A DNA stretch of 64,000 nucleotides from G963668435 sp963668435 (GTDB lineage Bacteria > Latescibacterota > Latescibacteria > Latescibacterales > Latescibacteraceae), in NCBI GenBank assembly GCA_963668435.2, contig CAXXSC010000006.1:434001-498000 (forward strand), given 5' to 3'. The position numbers and the translations under genes are program-made. Under the pieces are notes generated by a model. The model made no database searches and was not told where the DNA came from. It saw only the letters and a list, made by a program, of their open reading frames with translations. The stretch's first letter is position 1; each line of letters begins with the position of its first letter. This document shows positions 36,364 to 46,088 of the stretch, in pieces.

Positions 36364-37017
36364 GTGAATAATGCGGCGCATGACAATAATACAGAACAGC
36401 TTTCAAGACGTGAACGGGAAAAACTGAGACACCGCATGGAGATCATCGAGGCGGCAACGAGAATTTTTGCAAAACGGGGTTATCATATGTCGACTCTCGA
36501 CGAGGTGGCCCAGGAGGCAGAATTCTCAAAAGGTGCTATCTACCTGTATTTTTCGAGCAAGGAAGACCTTCTGGTCAGTGTTGTCAAAGAGAAGATCAAG
36601 CCTTTCATGGAAATTTTTTACCAGGAGCTCTATCTGGATAAGCCGCTCAGGGACAAGATCCGTGATATGTATTACCACATGGCGGACATGGCGTTTCAGG
36701 AGCGTGATTTTTTCAAAATTGTAATGACTCATCATGCAAACGAATACGGCACATTCTCGGAAGATATAGCCAATGAGTTTATAAGGGCACATGAAAAATT
36801 CTGGAATGATTTCACTGTAGCCGTAACAGACGCAATTCAAAAGGGGGAACTTCGTGAACATCGCGCACAGGCTGTCACCGGCCTTGTTCACGGCGCATGT
36901 GACAGCATGCTGATCAGTCGGTGGGGATGTGAAGATGAAGAATGTCTTAAAAATGCAATCGATGGTTTCATCGACATTTTGTTTAACGGTATCGCAAAAG
37001 AGAGGGAGACAGCGTAG
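36364..37017 (+). CDS. TetR/AcrR-family transcriptional regulator
   Basis: 217 residues from GTG 36364, which is 9 bases after AAAGGGG; a TTG at 36358 is the other option. N-terminal HTH: RHRMEIIEAATRIFAKRGYH, then TLDEVAQEAEFSKGAIYLYF, the usual TetR recognition helix followed by SSKEDLL. The C-terminal ligand-binding half is all-helical and of normal length. First gene of the efflux operon; its TAG stop shares one base with the GTG start of the tolC-like gene. Likely represses this operon in the absence of a toxic ligand. Confidence 0.88.
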   Translation: MNNAAHDNNTEQLSRREREKLRHRMEIIEAATRIFAKRGYHMSTLDEVAQEAEFSKGAIYLYFSSKEDLLVSVVKEKIKPFMEIFYQELYLDKPLRDKIRDMYYHMADMAFQERDFFKIVMTHHANEYGTFSEDIANEFIRAHEKFWNDFTVAVTDAIQKGELREHRAQAVTGLVHGACDSMLISRWGCEDEECLKNAIDGFIDILFNGIAKERETA

Positions 37018-38387
37018 TGAAATTTATACGAAGCGGAATGATACTCATCCTGTTCATTGCCGTTGTCACATCGGCCCTGAACGCCTCGGCAGCAAGCTAT
37101 CTCGACCTTACGGTCGACCAGGCGGTTCAGCTTGCCTATGAGAAAAACAGGGATATTCAGGATGCATACGAGGAAACGCGGCGGGCCAACTTCCAGATAA
37201 CCGAAGCGGCCTCGGCGGCATATCCTCAGGTCAACGGCCTCTGGGAATACAATAAAAACCTGAAGCCGCAGGTGTTTGTGATTCAGATGCCTGACAGCTC
37301 GGGCACATTGCAGAAAAGCCGCCTTAAGATGGGCACCGATCACACCATGAATCTCGGTGCCAGCCTTACCCAGCCTATCTGGGTTGGCGGAAAAGTCGGT
37401 ACTGCACTCAAGGCTGCGAAGATATATAAGAAAATTTCCGACAATACCTATAAGTCGGTTAAACAGAATGTGGCAAGCGGTGTCGCAAGCGCCTACTATG
37501 GCATTCTTCTCGCCAAAGAGGTCGTGAAGATCAACGGTGAATCGCTGGCGCAGGCGGAAAAACATCTCGCCAATGTCGAGAAGCTCAAGAATGCGGGCAG
37601 CGCCACGGAGTACGATCTTCTCAGGGCGAAAGTCCAGGTGGCAAATTTGAAACCCGGGCTTGTCGATGCCGAGAACAATGTCAAGATAGCGACTCTCAGG
37701 TTCAAAGAGGTTCTGGGTGTCGATCCTGACGAGACCGTGACTATCAATGGCAAGCTTGATGGCCCCGATATTCTGCTGCTCCAGAGAGCCAATCGTGAAA
37801 CAGCGTTCGCGAACCGTCCCGATTTTCAGGCGACACAGCAGAACATCGACCTTCAGAAGAAAGCGGTCAGGATCGCTGTCGGTGATTTCCTGCCGACACT
37901 CACCGCCGGTTCGACATTCGCGTATAACGGTATGTTCGATCTGTTCAAATACAGCCCGGAGGACTGGTCACCTTACTGGTACGCCAATATAAACCTGACC
38001 ATTCCCATTTTCACGGGATTCAAGAACTATGCGAAATACCAGCAGGCGAAAGTCGACCTGAGAAAAGCCAAGACCGAGCTCAGGAAAACACAGGACAGCA
38101 TCTCCATCGAGGTTGCCGAATGTGCGATGAACCTTACAAAGGCCAAGGACCAGATCGACAGTCAGGAAATGAATGTCAGCGAGGCCCAGAAGGCTTTTGA
38201 TATTGCCGAATCACTGTATACAAACGGAAAAGCGACCCAGCTCGAGGTGCTCGATGCCCAGCTTGCACTCGAAGTGTCGAGGACAAACCTCGTAACCGCG
38301 CTCTACGAGGGCAAGGTCGCTGAAATAGAATTAAAACGATCTCTTGGTCTTTATGATACGAACAAGAAGGAGGGAGCAACCCGATGA
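37017..38387 (+). CDS. TolC-family outer-membrane efflux protein
   Basis: 456 residues, GTG start overlapping the tetR stop by one base. Signal peptide ends NASAAS. TolC fold: DLTVDQAVQLAYEKNRDIQD at the N-terminus, long helices repeated twice with duplication (ANFQITEAASAAYPQVNG ... LDAQLALEVSRTNLVTALYEG), and a beta-barrel part in each half. Forms the outer-membrane tunnel for the MFP and RND proteins encoded next. Stop overlaps the next start by ATGA. Confidence 0.9.
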   Translation: MKFIRSGMILILFIAVVTSALNASAASYLDLTVDQAVQLAYEKNRDIQDAYEETRRANFQITEAASAAYPQVNGLWEYNKNLKPQVFVIQMPDSSGTLQKSRLKMGTDHTMNLGASLTQPIWVGGKVGTALKAAKIYKKISDNTYKSVKQNVASGVASAYYGILLAKEVVKINGESLAQAEKHLANVEKLKNAGSATEYDLLRAKVQVANLKPGLVDAENNVKIATLRFKEVLGVDPDETVTINGKLDGPDILLLQRANRETAFANRPDFQATQQNIDLQKKAVRIAVGDFLPTLTAGSTFAYNGMFDLFKYSPEDWSPYWYANINLTIPIFTGFKNYAKYQQAKVDLRKAKTELRKTQDSISIEVAECAMNLTKAKDQIDSQEMNVSEAQKAFDIAESLYTNGKATQLEVLDAQLALEVSRTNLVTALYEGKVAEIELKRSLGLYDTNKKEGATR

Positions 38388-39499
38388 AAAGACTGACTGT
38401 CATAACAATACCACTTTTACTGTTGCTGGCTTACGGCTGCGGTGGCGGCGACACCGGCAGCGGTGTGCAGGCGAATGTCTCCAGCGGCCAGGGTGCGCCG
38501 GGTGAGACAGCCCAGACCGGGGAAGTCAAGGTCACCAATGTCGAGACCTATACGGTTACGCCGATCGTTTTCGACGAACGCCTGACCCTTCCGGTTGCGG
38601 TCATGCCCTATCGCGAGGCTAGCCTGGGGCTCACCGGCGGCGGCAAGGTCGTGAAAATCAACACCGACAAGGGCGACAGGGTTTCGAAAGGCGACGTTCT
38701 TCTCGAAACTGACATAGTCCTGCTCAGGGCCAACCGTGATCTCGCGAAATCGACCCTCGAATACCAGCAGAAAGAGTTCGAGCGCAGCGAGCGTCTGTTC
38801 AATGACGGCAGCATTACCGAGGCTGCTTATGATGCCGCGAAACTCCAGCTCGCACAGGCTAAAAGCTCCTGGGAAATAGCGGAAAAACAGCTTGACGACG
38901 CCACACTGAAAGCGCCGTTCGGCGGCGTGATCACCATGCGCAATGTGGAGCTCGGTGATATTCTCGGTGCGGGAACACCCGCGTTTCGTCTCATCGACAT
39001 GAACCGGGTCAAGATCCAGGCCGGTATACCAGAGAAGTATATCAGCGATTTCAAAGAGGGCAGCGAGGTCCAGGTAGAGTTCGACGCGTTTCCGGGTAAA
39101 GTTTTCCAGGGCAAGATCGATTACATCTCGCCCGAGGGTGATCCCGGTGTAAGGACATTTCTTGCTGAAATTGTCGCCGACAATAAAAGTGGCGATCTGA
39201 AGGCCGGTATCATGGGCAACGCGAAACTTTTAAGAAGGCAGTATAAAGACGCCAACATGATCCCGCTGAACTCGCTTATCGATACCCAGGATGGCCGCAT
39301 CGTATTCGTGGCCGGGGCCGACAACCGTGCAGAACAGCGCAATGTCGAGATCGGCAACGCATCAAATCTCATGGTACAGGTGCTTTCGGGTATTTCCGCG
39401 GGCGAGCGTGTCATCACCAAGGGCCACTACGACCTTCTGGACGGTGAGCAGATCAAGGTGACTGGCGAGTACGCAGCCGGTAACGGGGAGGAAAACTAG
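38384..39499 (+). CDS. RND efflux periplasmic adaptor (membrane fusion protein), lipoprotein
   Basis: 371 residues, ATGA overlap with tolC. Lipobox AYGC (Cys near residue 19). HlyD/AcrA plan: GGGKVVKINTDKGDRVSKGD lipoyl half, a coiled-coil hairpin (STLEYQQKEFERSERLFNDG), second lipoyl half LKAPFGGVITMRNVELGD, and beta-barrel RLIDMNRVKIQAGIPEKYIS. Links the inner-membrane pump to TolC. Confidence 0.9.
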   Translation: MKRLTVITIPLLLLLAYGCGGGDTGSGVQANVSSGQGAPGETAQTGEVKVTNVETYTVTPIVFDERLTLPVAVMPYREASLGLTGGGKVVKINTDKGDRVSKGDVLLETDIVLLRANRDLAKSTLEYQQKEFERSERLFNDGSITEAAYDAAKLQLAQAKSSWEIAEKQLDDATLKAPFGGVITMRNVELGDILGAGTPAFRLIDMNRVKIQAGIPEKYISDFKEGSEVQVEFDAFPGKVFQGKIDYISPEGDPGVRTFLAEIVADNKSGDLKAGIMGNAKLLRRQYKDANMIPLNSLIDTQDGRIVFVAGADNRAEQRNVEIGNASNLMVQVLSGISAGERVITKGHYDLLDGEQIKVTGEYAAGNGEEN

Positions 39500-39501
39500 T
39501 A

Positions 39502-42500
39502 ATGAGTATAACCGGTTATGCCATAAAAAAATCAACGACGGTCTTCGTTCTGATCGTCTTCATATTCCTGATGGGGATGACGAGCTATCTCTCGCTGCCC
39601 CGTGAGCTGGCGCCGGAAATCGAAATACCGTACATGATCGTTACAACAATCTATGCGGGCGTTCCTCCGGCGGATATCGAGAACCTGATAACCCGTCCGA
39701 TCGAACAGGAGCTTAAAACACTCAAGGACGTGAAGGAGATCACCTCCTCGTCCTCAGAGAGTTTCTCGGTGATCGCTATCGAGTTCGAGCCCGATGTGGA
39801 TCTTGATTTCGCGCTTCAGAAAGTAAAAGATAAAGTTGATAGCGCGAAATCGGAACTTCCCGACGATGTTGAGGATCCTGTAGTCACGGAAATCGATTTC
39901 GAGAACATGCCGATCATGAACGTGGTGCTTACAGCTGACTACGATATTGTCAAGCTCAAAGATGTCGCTGACGATCTCTCGGATGATTTCGAGACGATCC
40001 AGGGCATTCTGGAGGCGGAGGTTACCGGCGGTCTCGAGCGCGAGGTGCAGATTTATGTCGATCCCGCGCGTCTCAACGAGTACAATCTGTCACTGAACGA
40101 TGTCTCCGGCGCTGTCATGGAGGAGCATGTCACAATTCCAGGCGGCTCGATAGATATCGGCGATTTCACCTATTCTGTCCGTGTGCCGGGCGAGCTTCCG
40201 GATCCATACGGTTTCAGGGATCTCGTGGTGACAGCAAGCCAGAGCGGCCCGGTCTACATTCGTGATCTCGCGTCGGTCAAATACGGTTTCGAGGATCCGA
40301 CCACGCATTCCCGCCTGAACGGTGAGCAGTGTATCACTATCGGTATCAAGAAACGGTCCGGTGAGAACATTATCGATGTCGCCGACCAGGTGAAAGCGAT
40401 CATTGCCGAGAAAGAGGCTATGCTGCCCAGCGGCACCCATATCTCGATCCATCAGGATAACTCCCGCTTCATCAGGGAAATGATCGCGGAGCTGGAGAAC
40501 AATATCATCAACGGTTTTCTGCTGGTGATGGTCTGTATCTTCCTGTTCCTGGGTATCACCAACTCGTTCTTCGTCGCGGTGAGTATTCCGCTTTCCATGC
40601 TGATCGCGTTCATGGTGCTGAGCATACTCGGTTTCACTATGAATATGATGGTGCTGTTCAGCCTTATCCTCTCACTTGGTATGCTGGTGGATAACGCGAT
40701 CGTGATCGTGGAGAATATCTACCGTCACCGGAGCATGGGCAAGAGTGCTGCAAAAGCGGCCGAGGAGGCGACCAACGAGGTCGCGATAGCGGTTGCCGCA
40801 TCGACACTCACGACAGTCTGCGCGTTTGCGCCGATCATGTTCTGGCCCGGCATCATGGGCAGTTTTATGAGCTACATGCCCAAAACCGTGGTTATCGTTC
40901 TTCTGGCGTCGCTCTTTGTCGCCATCGTGATCAACCCGGTTCTGTGCTACCGTTTCATGAAGATAAAAAAGAAGGACCAGGAGCGTTTCACCAAGGGCGG
41001 CGGCATGTACAACAAGCTGCTCGGACATTATGAACGCCTGCTCGGCACGGCGGTCAGGAAGCCGAAAACGACACTGCTTATGGCGCTTGGAATACTTGTC
41101 GTGACAGTTTTTATCTACGGCAAACTCGGCAATGGTGTCATTCTCTTCCCTGACACCGATCCTGATTCCTGCTGGATAAATATCAAGGCGCCGACAGGAA
41201 CTCGTCTGGAAACAACGGACGATTTAGCGAGAGATCTCGAAAAGACAGCGGCGGCATTCACCGATGTCACGGATGTGACCTCGACAATCGGTGTGTCCAC
41301 CAGTTCCGGTGGTCTCGGCGGCGGCTTCGATACCTCCAACGAGGCGAGAATTTATATTGATTTCGAGAAATTCAACGATCGCACACAGTCAACGCTGAAA
41401 ACAATCAGTGAATCGGTGGATATGGTCAAATACGTCACCGGCGCCGAGGTCGAAATCGACAAAGAGGACATGGGCCCGCCTGTCGGTTCGCCGGTCGAGA
41501 TCCGTGTTGTCGGTGAGGATTTCCTTACGCTTGGTGAAATAGCCCGTCAGGTACGAGAAAAAATCAAGAACGTGCCCGGCCTGGTTGATCTCAAGGACGA
41601 TTTTGTCGCCTCCAAGCCCGAGCTGATGTTCAAGGTCGACCGCGAAAAAGCGAAAGTACTCAATGTCTCGACGCTGACAATCGCGAGTACGGTCAGAAGT
41701 GCTATCAACGGTTTCGATGCCGGTGATTTCCGCGACGGCGAGGATGATTACCAGATTACGGTCCGTTTTGCTGAAAAAGACCGTGATTCCATTCCCGACC
41801 TCGACAAGATCTATGTTTTTGCCGAGGGGCGTCAGATTCCGCTCTCGAGCCTTGGCAAGTTCACCACCTCGGCCGGTTTCGGTACGATCAGCCGTATCGA
41901 TCTCGACCGTGCGGTGACCATCACGGGTAATAACCACAACCGTCTATCGAGCGATGTTCTGAAAGATGTCATGGCTGAGCTTGATGATTTTGAAATGCCG
42001 CAGGGCTACTCACTCCGCTACAGCGGTGAGAATGAGGATTCCGAGGAGGCGGCGGCATTCCTGTCGAAAGCGTTCACGATCGCGATTTTCCTTATCGCGC
42101 TGGTGCTTATCAGCCAGTTCGATTCGCTGATCCTGCCGTTCATTATCATTTCCAGTGTTGTGCTTTCGCTCATCGGCGTTTTCTGGGGCATGATAATAAC
42201 CCACCTGCCGTTCAGCATCATCATGACCGGTGTCGGTGTGATCAGTCTCGCGGGTGTGGTAGTCAACAATGCCATTGTGCTGCTCGATTACACGATCAAA
42301 CTTCGTGAAATGGGCTACGGCAAGATGGAGGCCATTATGGAGGCCGGTAAGACCCGATTCCGTCCGGTTATCCTGACCGCGATCACCACGATTGTCGGTA
42401 TCATTCCGCTCGCTACCGGCTGGAGTTTCGATATCCACACATTCCGTTTTGTCGCGGGTGGATCCTCAACTCAGTTCTGGACGCCGATGGCGGTGGCGAT

Positions 42501-42630
42501 CATCTACGGCCTCGGTGTGGCGACAGTGCTCACACTGGTTGTCGTACCGGCGATGTACATGCTCCTGGGCCGTAAAGAGCATGACAAGTATTTCGAAGAG
42601 CACAAGGTCGTCCCGACCGATCCGATGTAA
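39502..42630 (+). CDS. RND-family efflux pump, inner-membrane permease
   Basis: 1042 residues, 12-TM RND pump with two large periplasmic loops; two bases after the adaptor stop, with GGGGAGG before the ATG. N-terminal TM1, then DVSGAVMEEHVTIPGGSID in the pore/porter region. TM4 reads GMLVDNAIVIVENIYRH: the second Asp of the AcrB D407-D408 pair is Asn here. TM10 reads VVVNNAIVLLDYTIKL, with Asn at the AcrB K940 position. Both changes are common in non-AcrB subfamilies and suggest altered proton coupling or an HAE-2-like type. Three genes plus tetR form a full tripartite system; the substrate is unknown. Confidence 0.9.
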   Translation: MSITGYAIKKSTTVFVLIVFIFLMGMTSYLSLPRELAPEIEIPYMIVTTIYAGVPPADIENLITRPIEQELKTLKDVKEITSSSSESFSVIAIEFEPDVDLDFALQKVKDKVDSAKSELPDDVEDPVVTEIDFENMPIMNVVLTADYDIVKLKDVADDLSDDFETIQGILEAEVTGGLEREVQIYVDPARLNEYNLSLNDVSGAVMEEHVTIPGGSIDIGDFTYSVRVPGELPDPYGFRDLVVTASQSGPVYIRDLASVKYGFEDPTTHSRLNGEQCITIGIKKRSGENIIDVADQVKAIIAEKEAMLPSGTHISIHQDNSRFIREMIAELENNIINGFLLVMVCIFLFLGITNSFFVAVSIPLSMLIAFMVLSILGFTMNMMVLFSLILSLGMLVDNAIVIVENIYRHRSMGKSAAKAAEEATNEVAIAVAASTLTTVCAFAPIMFWPGIMGSFMSYMPKTVVIVLLASLFVAIVINPVLCYRFMKIKKKDQERFTKGGGMYNKLLGHYERLLGTAVRKPKTTLLMALGILVVTVFIYGKLGNGVILFPDTDPDSCWINIKAPTGTRLETTDDLARDLEKTAAAFTDVTDVTSTIGVSTSSGGLGGGFDTSNEARIYIDFEKFNDRTQSTLKTISESVDMVKYVTGAEVEIDKEDMGPPVGSPVEIRVVGEDFLTLGEIARQVREKIKNVPGLVDLKDDFVASKPELMFKVDREKAKVLNVSTLTIASTVRSAINGFDAGDFRDGEDDYQITVRFAEKDRDSIPDLDKIYVFAEGRQIPLSSLGKFTTSAGFGTISRIDLDRAVTITGNNHNRLSSDVLKDVMAELDDFEMPQGYSLRYSGENEDSEEAAAFLSKAFTIAIFLIALVLISQFDSLILPFIIISSVVLSLIGVFWGMIITHLPFSIIMTGVGVISLAGVVVNNAIVLLDYTIKLREMGYGKMEAIMEAGKTRFRPVILTAITTIVGIIPLATGWSFDIHTFRFVAGGSSTQFWTPMAVAIIYGLGVATVLTLVVVPAMYMLLGRKEHDKYFEEHKVVPTDPM

Positions 42631-42642
42631 GTATAAGTAAAT

Positions 42643-42673
42643 GGCCCTCCCGCTGATGCGAGACGGGAGGGCC
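42643..42673 (+). terminator. Hairpin after the RND operon
   Basis: GGCCCTCCCG pairs with CGGGAGGGCC across an 11-base loop, 13 bases after the RND pump stop. The tail is not U-rich, so termination strength is uncertain. Confidence 0.55.
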
Positions 42674-42725
42674 TGATCATAAAAAGCGCTTAACAATCCG
42701 TATACTTTCATTTCCAGGGGGAAAA

Positions 42726-43478
42726 ATGAACAATAGAATATTGATTTTAACGGCGGCGTTTGTTGCCATATTTTCATTGCAGATGTCAGGCACAGCGCTT
42801 GCTGAAAACTGTTTAGCGGACAAGGATTTCAGAGTGTATCTCAATCTCGGCGGCTCAACGATCGATATCGATCCGCTGAACACCCGTCTGGCAAGCAAGG
42901 GTTATTCCGAGTTCTCCGACGGTTTCGGGACAGCCGGTATCGGCGCATATATCAAGGGAACCGGGCGCTTTCTGATAGGTCTCGAAGCTGCCGGGCTTGC
43001 CGGGGAGAGGACATCGTTCACGTTGGGCAGCGATCATTATTCATCACGGCTCTACGGCGGTTACGGTTTTCTGAATGCCGGGTACATCGTTTTTTCCAGC
43101 AAACGTTTTGAAGTATTTCCCCTTGTCGGTGTCGGTTTCGGCAAGGTTAACATGAAATTCGGGAAGACCTCATTCGACGAGATCCTTGACAATCCGCAGA
43201 ACGAGACCTACATAACGACCTACGGCATGCTTCTGAACGCATCACTTCAGACGGACTTTAAGATATGGGCCTCCAAAGGTGATTCCGGCATGAAAAGCAT
43301 CACCCTGGGCATTCGCGGCGGCTATATCGGGACACCTTTCGAAGCCGGCTGGTATCAGAACGAGTTCGAGCTGTCCGGTGCGCCCGATGGCGGCATCACC
43401 GGCTCCTATTTCGCCATTGTCCTCGGTGGCTCCGGATTCCTTACGGCGGACCATCTCAAGAATAAGTTTATAAAGTAG
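42726..43478 (+). CDS. Exported beta-rich outer-membrane-like protein
   Basis: 250 residues; AGGGGGAAAA before the ATG. Signal peptide ends TALAEN. Alternating short beta-strands with aromatic ends (FRVYLNLGGSTIDID, GTAGIGAYIKGTGRF, SRLYGGYGFLNAGYIVF, FEVFPLVGVGFGKVN, GGYIGTPFEAGWY) suggest an 8-stranded OmpW/OmpA-like barrel. No known family recognised. Ends just before a strong hairpin. Likely an outer-membrane protein of unknown role; last chromosomal gene before the tRNA. Confidence 0.6.
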   Translation: MNNRILILTAAFVAIFSLQMSGTALAENCLADKDFRVYLNLGGSTIDIDPLNTRLASKGYSEFSDGFGTAGIGAYIKGTGRFLIGLEAAGLAGERTSFTLGSDHYSSRLYGGYGFLNAGYIVFSSKRFEVFPLVGVGFGKVNMKFGKTSFDEILDNPQNETYITTYGMLLNASLQTDFKIWASKGDSGMKSITLGIRGGYIGTPFEAGWYQNEFELSGAPDGGITGSYFAIVLGGSGFLTADHLKNKFIK

Positions 43479-43487
43479 CATATACAT

Positions 43488-43534
43488 CGATACCGCTTTG
43501 CCAGCAGTCAGCAAAGCGGTATCGAACATTTTTT
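43488..43534 (+). terminator. Rho-independent terminator
   Basis: CGATACCGCTTTGC pairs with GCAAAGCGGTATCG (14 bp, 9-base loop), followed by AACATTTTTT. Ends the outer-membrane-protein transcript. Confidence 0.85.
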
Positions 43535-43545
43535 GCATTTCTTTC

Positions 43546-43574
43546 TTGCACTGTGTCACATGAAATGTTATATT
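43546..43574 (+). promoter_or_regulatory. Sigma70-type promoter of tRNA-Tyr
   Basis: TTGCAC, 17 bases, TATATT; start of transcription is expected about 15 bases before the mature tRNA 5' end at 43596. Confidence 0.7.
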
Positions 43575-43595
43575 CTTAATCTTCATTGACAAGGT

Positions 43596-43680
<85 letters not shown>

Positions 43681-43693
43681 TATTATTTATCAA

Positions 43694-43724
43694 GGACTTG
43701 CGTGAATTACGCGAGTCTTTTTTT
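43694..43724 (+). terminator. Terminator of tRNA-Tyr
   Basis: GACTTGCGT pairs with ACGCGAGTC (9 bp with one G-T pair; loop GAATT), followed by a run of T. It lies 14 bases after the CCA, and in the integrase frame it encodes part of the tail DSRNSRKS. Confidence 0.85.
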
Positions 43725-44846
43725 ATGGTGTCAGCGGGAATGGTTGCGGATAGGTTGCGGATTATTGAATTTGGTATATCATCAAGTTTGTCAACAGCTT
43801 CTTTATTTCCTTCCGGTGCGAGATGCCCGTAAACATCGACTGTGACCTTAATTGAACTGTGTCCAAGTTGATCTTTGACATATTTTAACGACTCTCCGGC
43901 ATTCAGAAGCAAAGACGCAACTGTATGCCTTATATCGTGAATGCGGATTTTTCTTATTCCTGCAATATCCAACGCCTTATAAAAGACTCTTTTCCTGTAA
44001 TGACTTTGGTCTTTGACTCCAATGGGCGTTTTTCCGGGGAAAACCCAAGAGGACATATGAGCACCATCTTGTGCGCCGTTTTCTCGTTCATGTTTCAATT
44101 TCCAGAGAATTTCGGTCAACTGCATAGACATATCGACTCGTCTGGACTTGCCGTTTTTCGGTGATGAAAGAAACATCCCACTTGAATAACTGCGCTGAAC
44201 ATTAATAAAACGTCCGTTAAAGTCGATATCATCCCATTTCAAGGCAATAGCCTCACCTATCCTCATACCTGTACGAGAAAGAACAAGAGTCAGCGGATAG
44301 TATTCAGGAAACTTATCCTGTATCGTTGACAGCAGAAGAGAAAGCTCTTCCCGTGTCAAAGGATCAATGTCTTTGACTGTTTTTGGTTTCTTCTTTCCTA
44401 TTAGCTTTCCAAGATTCCGTGCGGGATTGACTTGTATCACGCCATCATCAAGCGCAAGATTGAAAACACGGCTCATTGCAACCTTGATATGCTTTACCCT
44501 GCTATCAGATAGCCCCTTATTGAGTTTATCCATTAGATATTTCTTTATGTCAAGCCTGTTGATAGTCTCGATAGGTGTTTTATCGAATTCAGGTAGAATG
44601 TGATTGTTCAACACAATCTTATAGTCTTTCTGTGACGATTCCTTGCACGTACTCGGCACAATTGTTTCAATCCATGTCAAGGCATACTCGCCAAAGAGTC
44701 TTGGTCTCTCAGGGGTATCTAACAGCCCTGTATCCTTCAATAGTATCTTTGCTTCTATCTTTTTAGCCATATCTAGGGCTAGCTTCTTGTTTCTGCCGAC
44801 TTTTTTTGCCTTACGTCTGCCGCTGTGATCGATGAATATCCACCAA

Positions 44847-45869
44847 TCACCGGAACCTTTGATTTTTTCGCGGACTTTGACACTCATTCTTTTCTCCCTT
44901 GTTAAGATATTCCGGTTTATCAGAGATCAATACTATTTGCTTTTGAAGAGCTTGTTCCAGATGCCCTTTATAATGCTCATGAATCCATGAAGCGACATCA
45001 TGGAAGGCAAACAGTGTTATTGTGTTATTTTCCTCCTTTTCGACCTTCAAGGGGACGATAAAGGCTTGAAAAGAATGCTCGTTTATATTGTCGCGTAGAT
45101 TTTCATAGGCTTCTGGATACTCTGTATCAAAGGACGATAGCGATTGCACCCAATCCGCATCTATAAATTGTCCCGCCTCCGTTGAGATTTCATCCTGGAT
45201 ATTTTCATATTGCGGGACTTCATCATTCCACCGCTCCTGATCTAACCAGTTATAAGGATTCGGCCATTGTGGGCGAAACTCAGAAGGCATGGCGTTATTG
45301 CGCCATATCTTTTGAGCTTCAACCGCTTTCATGATTCTATCCGCCAACTCTTTGTCGGGAGCGATTTCGGCCCACTTCGCAAGACACTTTTTCTTATGTG
45401 TCTTAACGGGATATACTGTCCAGAAAGAGAAAAAGCCGTCTGTTTCTTTCTTTTCATTTTCACCTTTTTCATTCTTCTCTTTTTTCTTGGTCGTTGTTTG
45501 GGTGTTGTCGGCCTGTTGGCCGATTGTTGCCTGCATGTTAGGTGGCTCGTTAACTGGAATTGCATTGATATCGAAAATATCTGTATTTATTATCTTTGCA
45601 ATCGTGCCTTTGTTTGTTGTTCTGGTTGTTATCAATCCCCATTTTTCCAGCTTCTTTTTCGCCGTACGATATTCCTGCTGAGTGAGGCCTATTGCCTTAT
45701 AGTCCCCTATAAGAGCTTCTCCGATTTCAAGACTATGGATGTTAAAGTTATCCGATCTTTTTGCTCTTAACGCAATTTGAGTTAACAACATGTAGGCGTT
45801 TTTATCCTTCATCAATTCGCGTGTTTCTTCAGAACGGATCAGCTTTACATATCCAGTAAAGATGCTCAT
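44847..45869 (-). CDS. Replication-organiser-type protein with a DnaA-domain-I-like C-terminus
   Basis: 340 residues. The N-terminal ~100 residues look like a phage replisome organiser winged helix (YMLLTQIALRAKRSDNFNIH, GLTQQEYRTAKKKLEKWGLI). A polar Lys/Glu linker follows (~120-145). The C-terminal ~80 residues resemble DnaA domain I: NLRDNINEHSFQAFIVPLKV, HDVASWIHEHYKGHLEQAL match the pattern SFETWL...PNEFVRDWLEERY. DnaA_N domains recruit the replicative helicase, so a role in starting replication of the excised element is likely. No ATPase or DUE-binding DnaA domain is present. Overlaps the integrase start by 41 bp and its start overlaps the next gene's stop (ATGA). Confidence 0.6.
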   Translation of the reverse strand: MSIFTGYVKLIRSEETRELMKDKNAYMLLTQIALRAKRSDNFNIHSLEIGEALIGDYKAIGLTQQEYRTAKKKLEKWGLITTRTTNKGTIAKIINTDIFDINAIPVNEPPNMQATIGQQADNTQTTTKKKEKNEKGENEKKETDGFFSFWTVYPVKTHKKKCLAKWAEIAPDKELADRIMKAVEAQKIWRNNAMPSEFRPQWPNPYNWLDQERWNDEVPQYENIQDEISTEAGQFIDADWVQSLSSFDTEYPEAYENLRDNINEHSFQAFIVPLKVEKEENNTITLFAFHDVASWIHEHYKGHLEQALQKQIVLISDKPEYLNKGEKNECQSPRKNQRFR

Positions 45870-46087
45870 TATTTCATCACATCCTCAATAATGATGTTGA
45901 TTTCCAGTTCTGTCATATCCGTAACAGTGTGTGTTTCTAGAAAAGAATCCAGCTCCTTCACGCTAATTAGAACGGTGCCGCGAACTTTCGATTGCTTCAG
46001 ACCTTCATGCTTAATCCAGTTGTATATTGTTCGCTCAGAAACGCCACAATACTCCATTGCTTCTTTTACTCTCAGCCAGCCTTTCAT
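45869..46087 (-). CDS. Excisionase-like HTH_17 DNA-binding protein
   Basis: 72 residues. MerR-type winged helix of the AlpA/Xis kind: WLRVKEAMEYCGVSERTIYN, WIKHEGLKQSKVRG, then a hydrophobic tail LDSFLETHTV. Likely directionality factor for the integrase or a regulator. Overlaps the next gene (ATGA). RBS GGA-type AAGGCTGG before it. Confidence 0.75.
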   Translation of the reverse strand: MKGWLRVKEAMEYCGVSERTIYNWIKHEGLKQSKVRGTVLISVKELDSFLETHTVTDMTELEINIIIEDVMK

Positions 46088-46088
46088 G

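Noticed and set aside
44847..45869. Calling the replication-type gene dnaA
   Set aside because: Only a domain-I-like part is present; the AAA+ and HTH domains of DnaA are missing.
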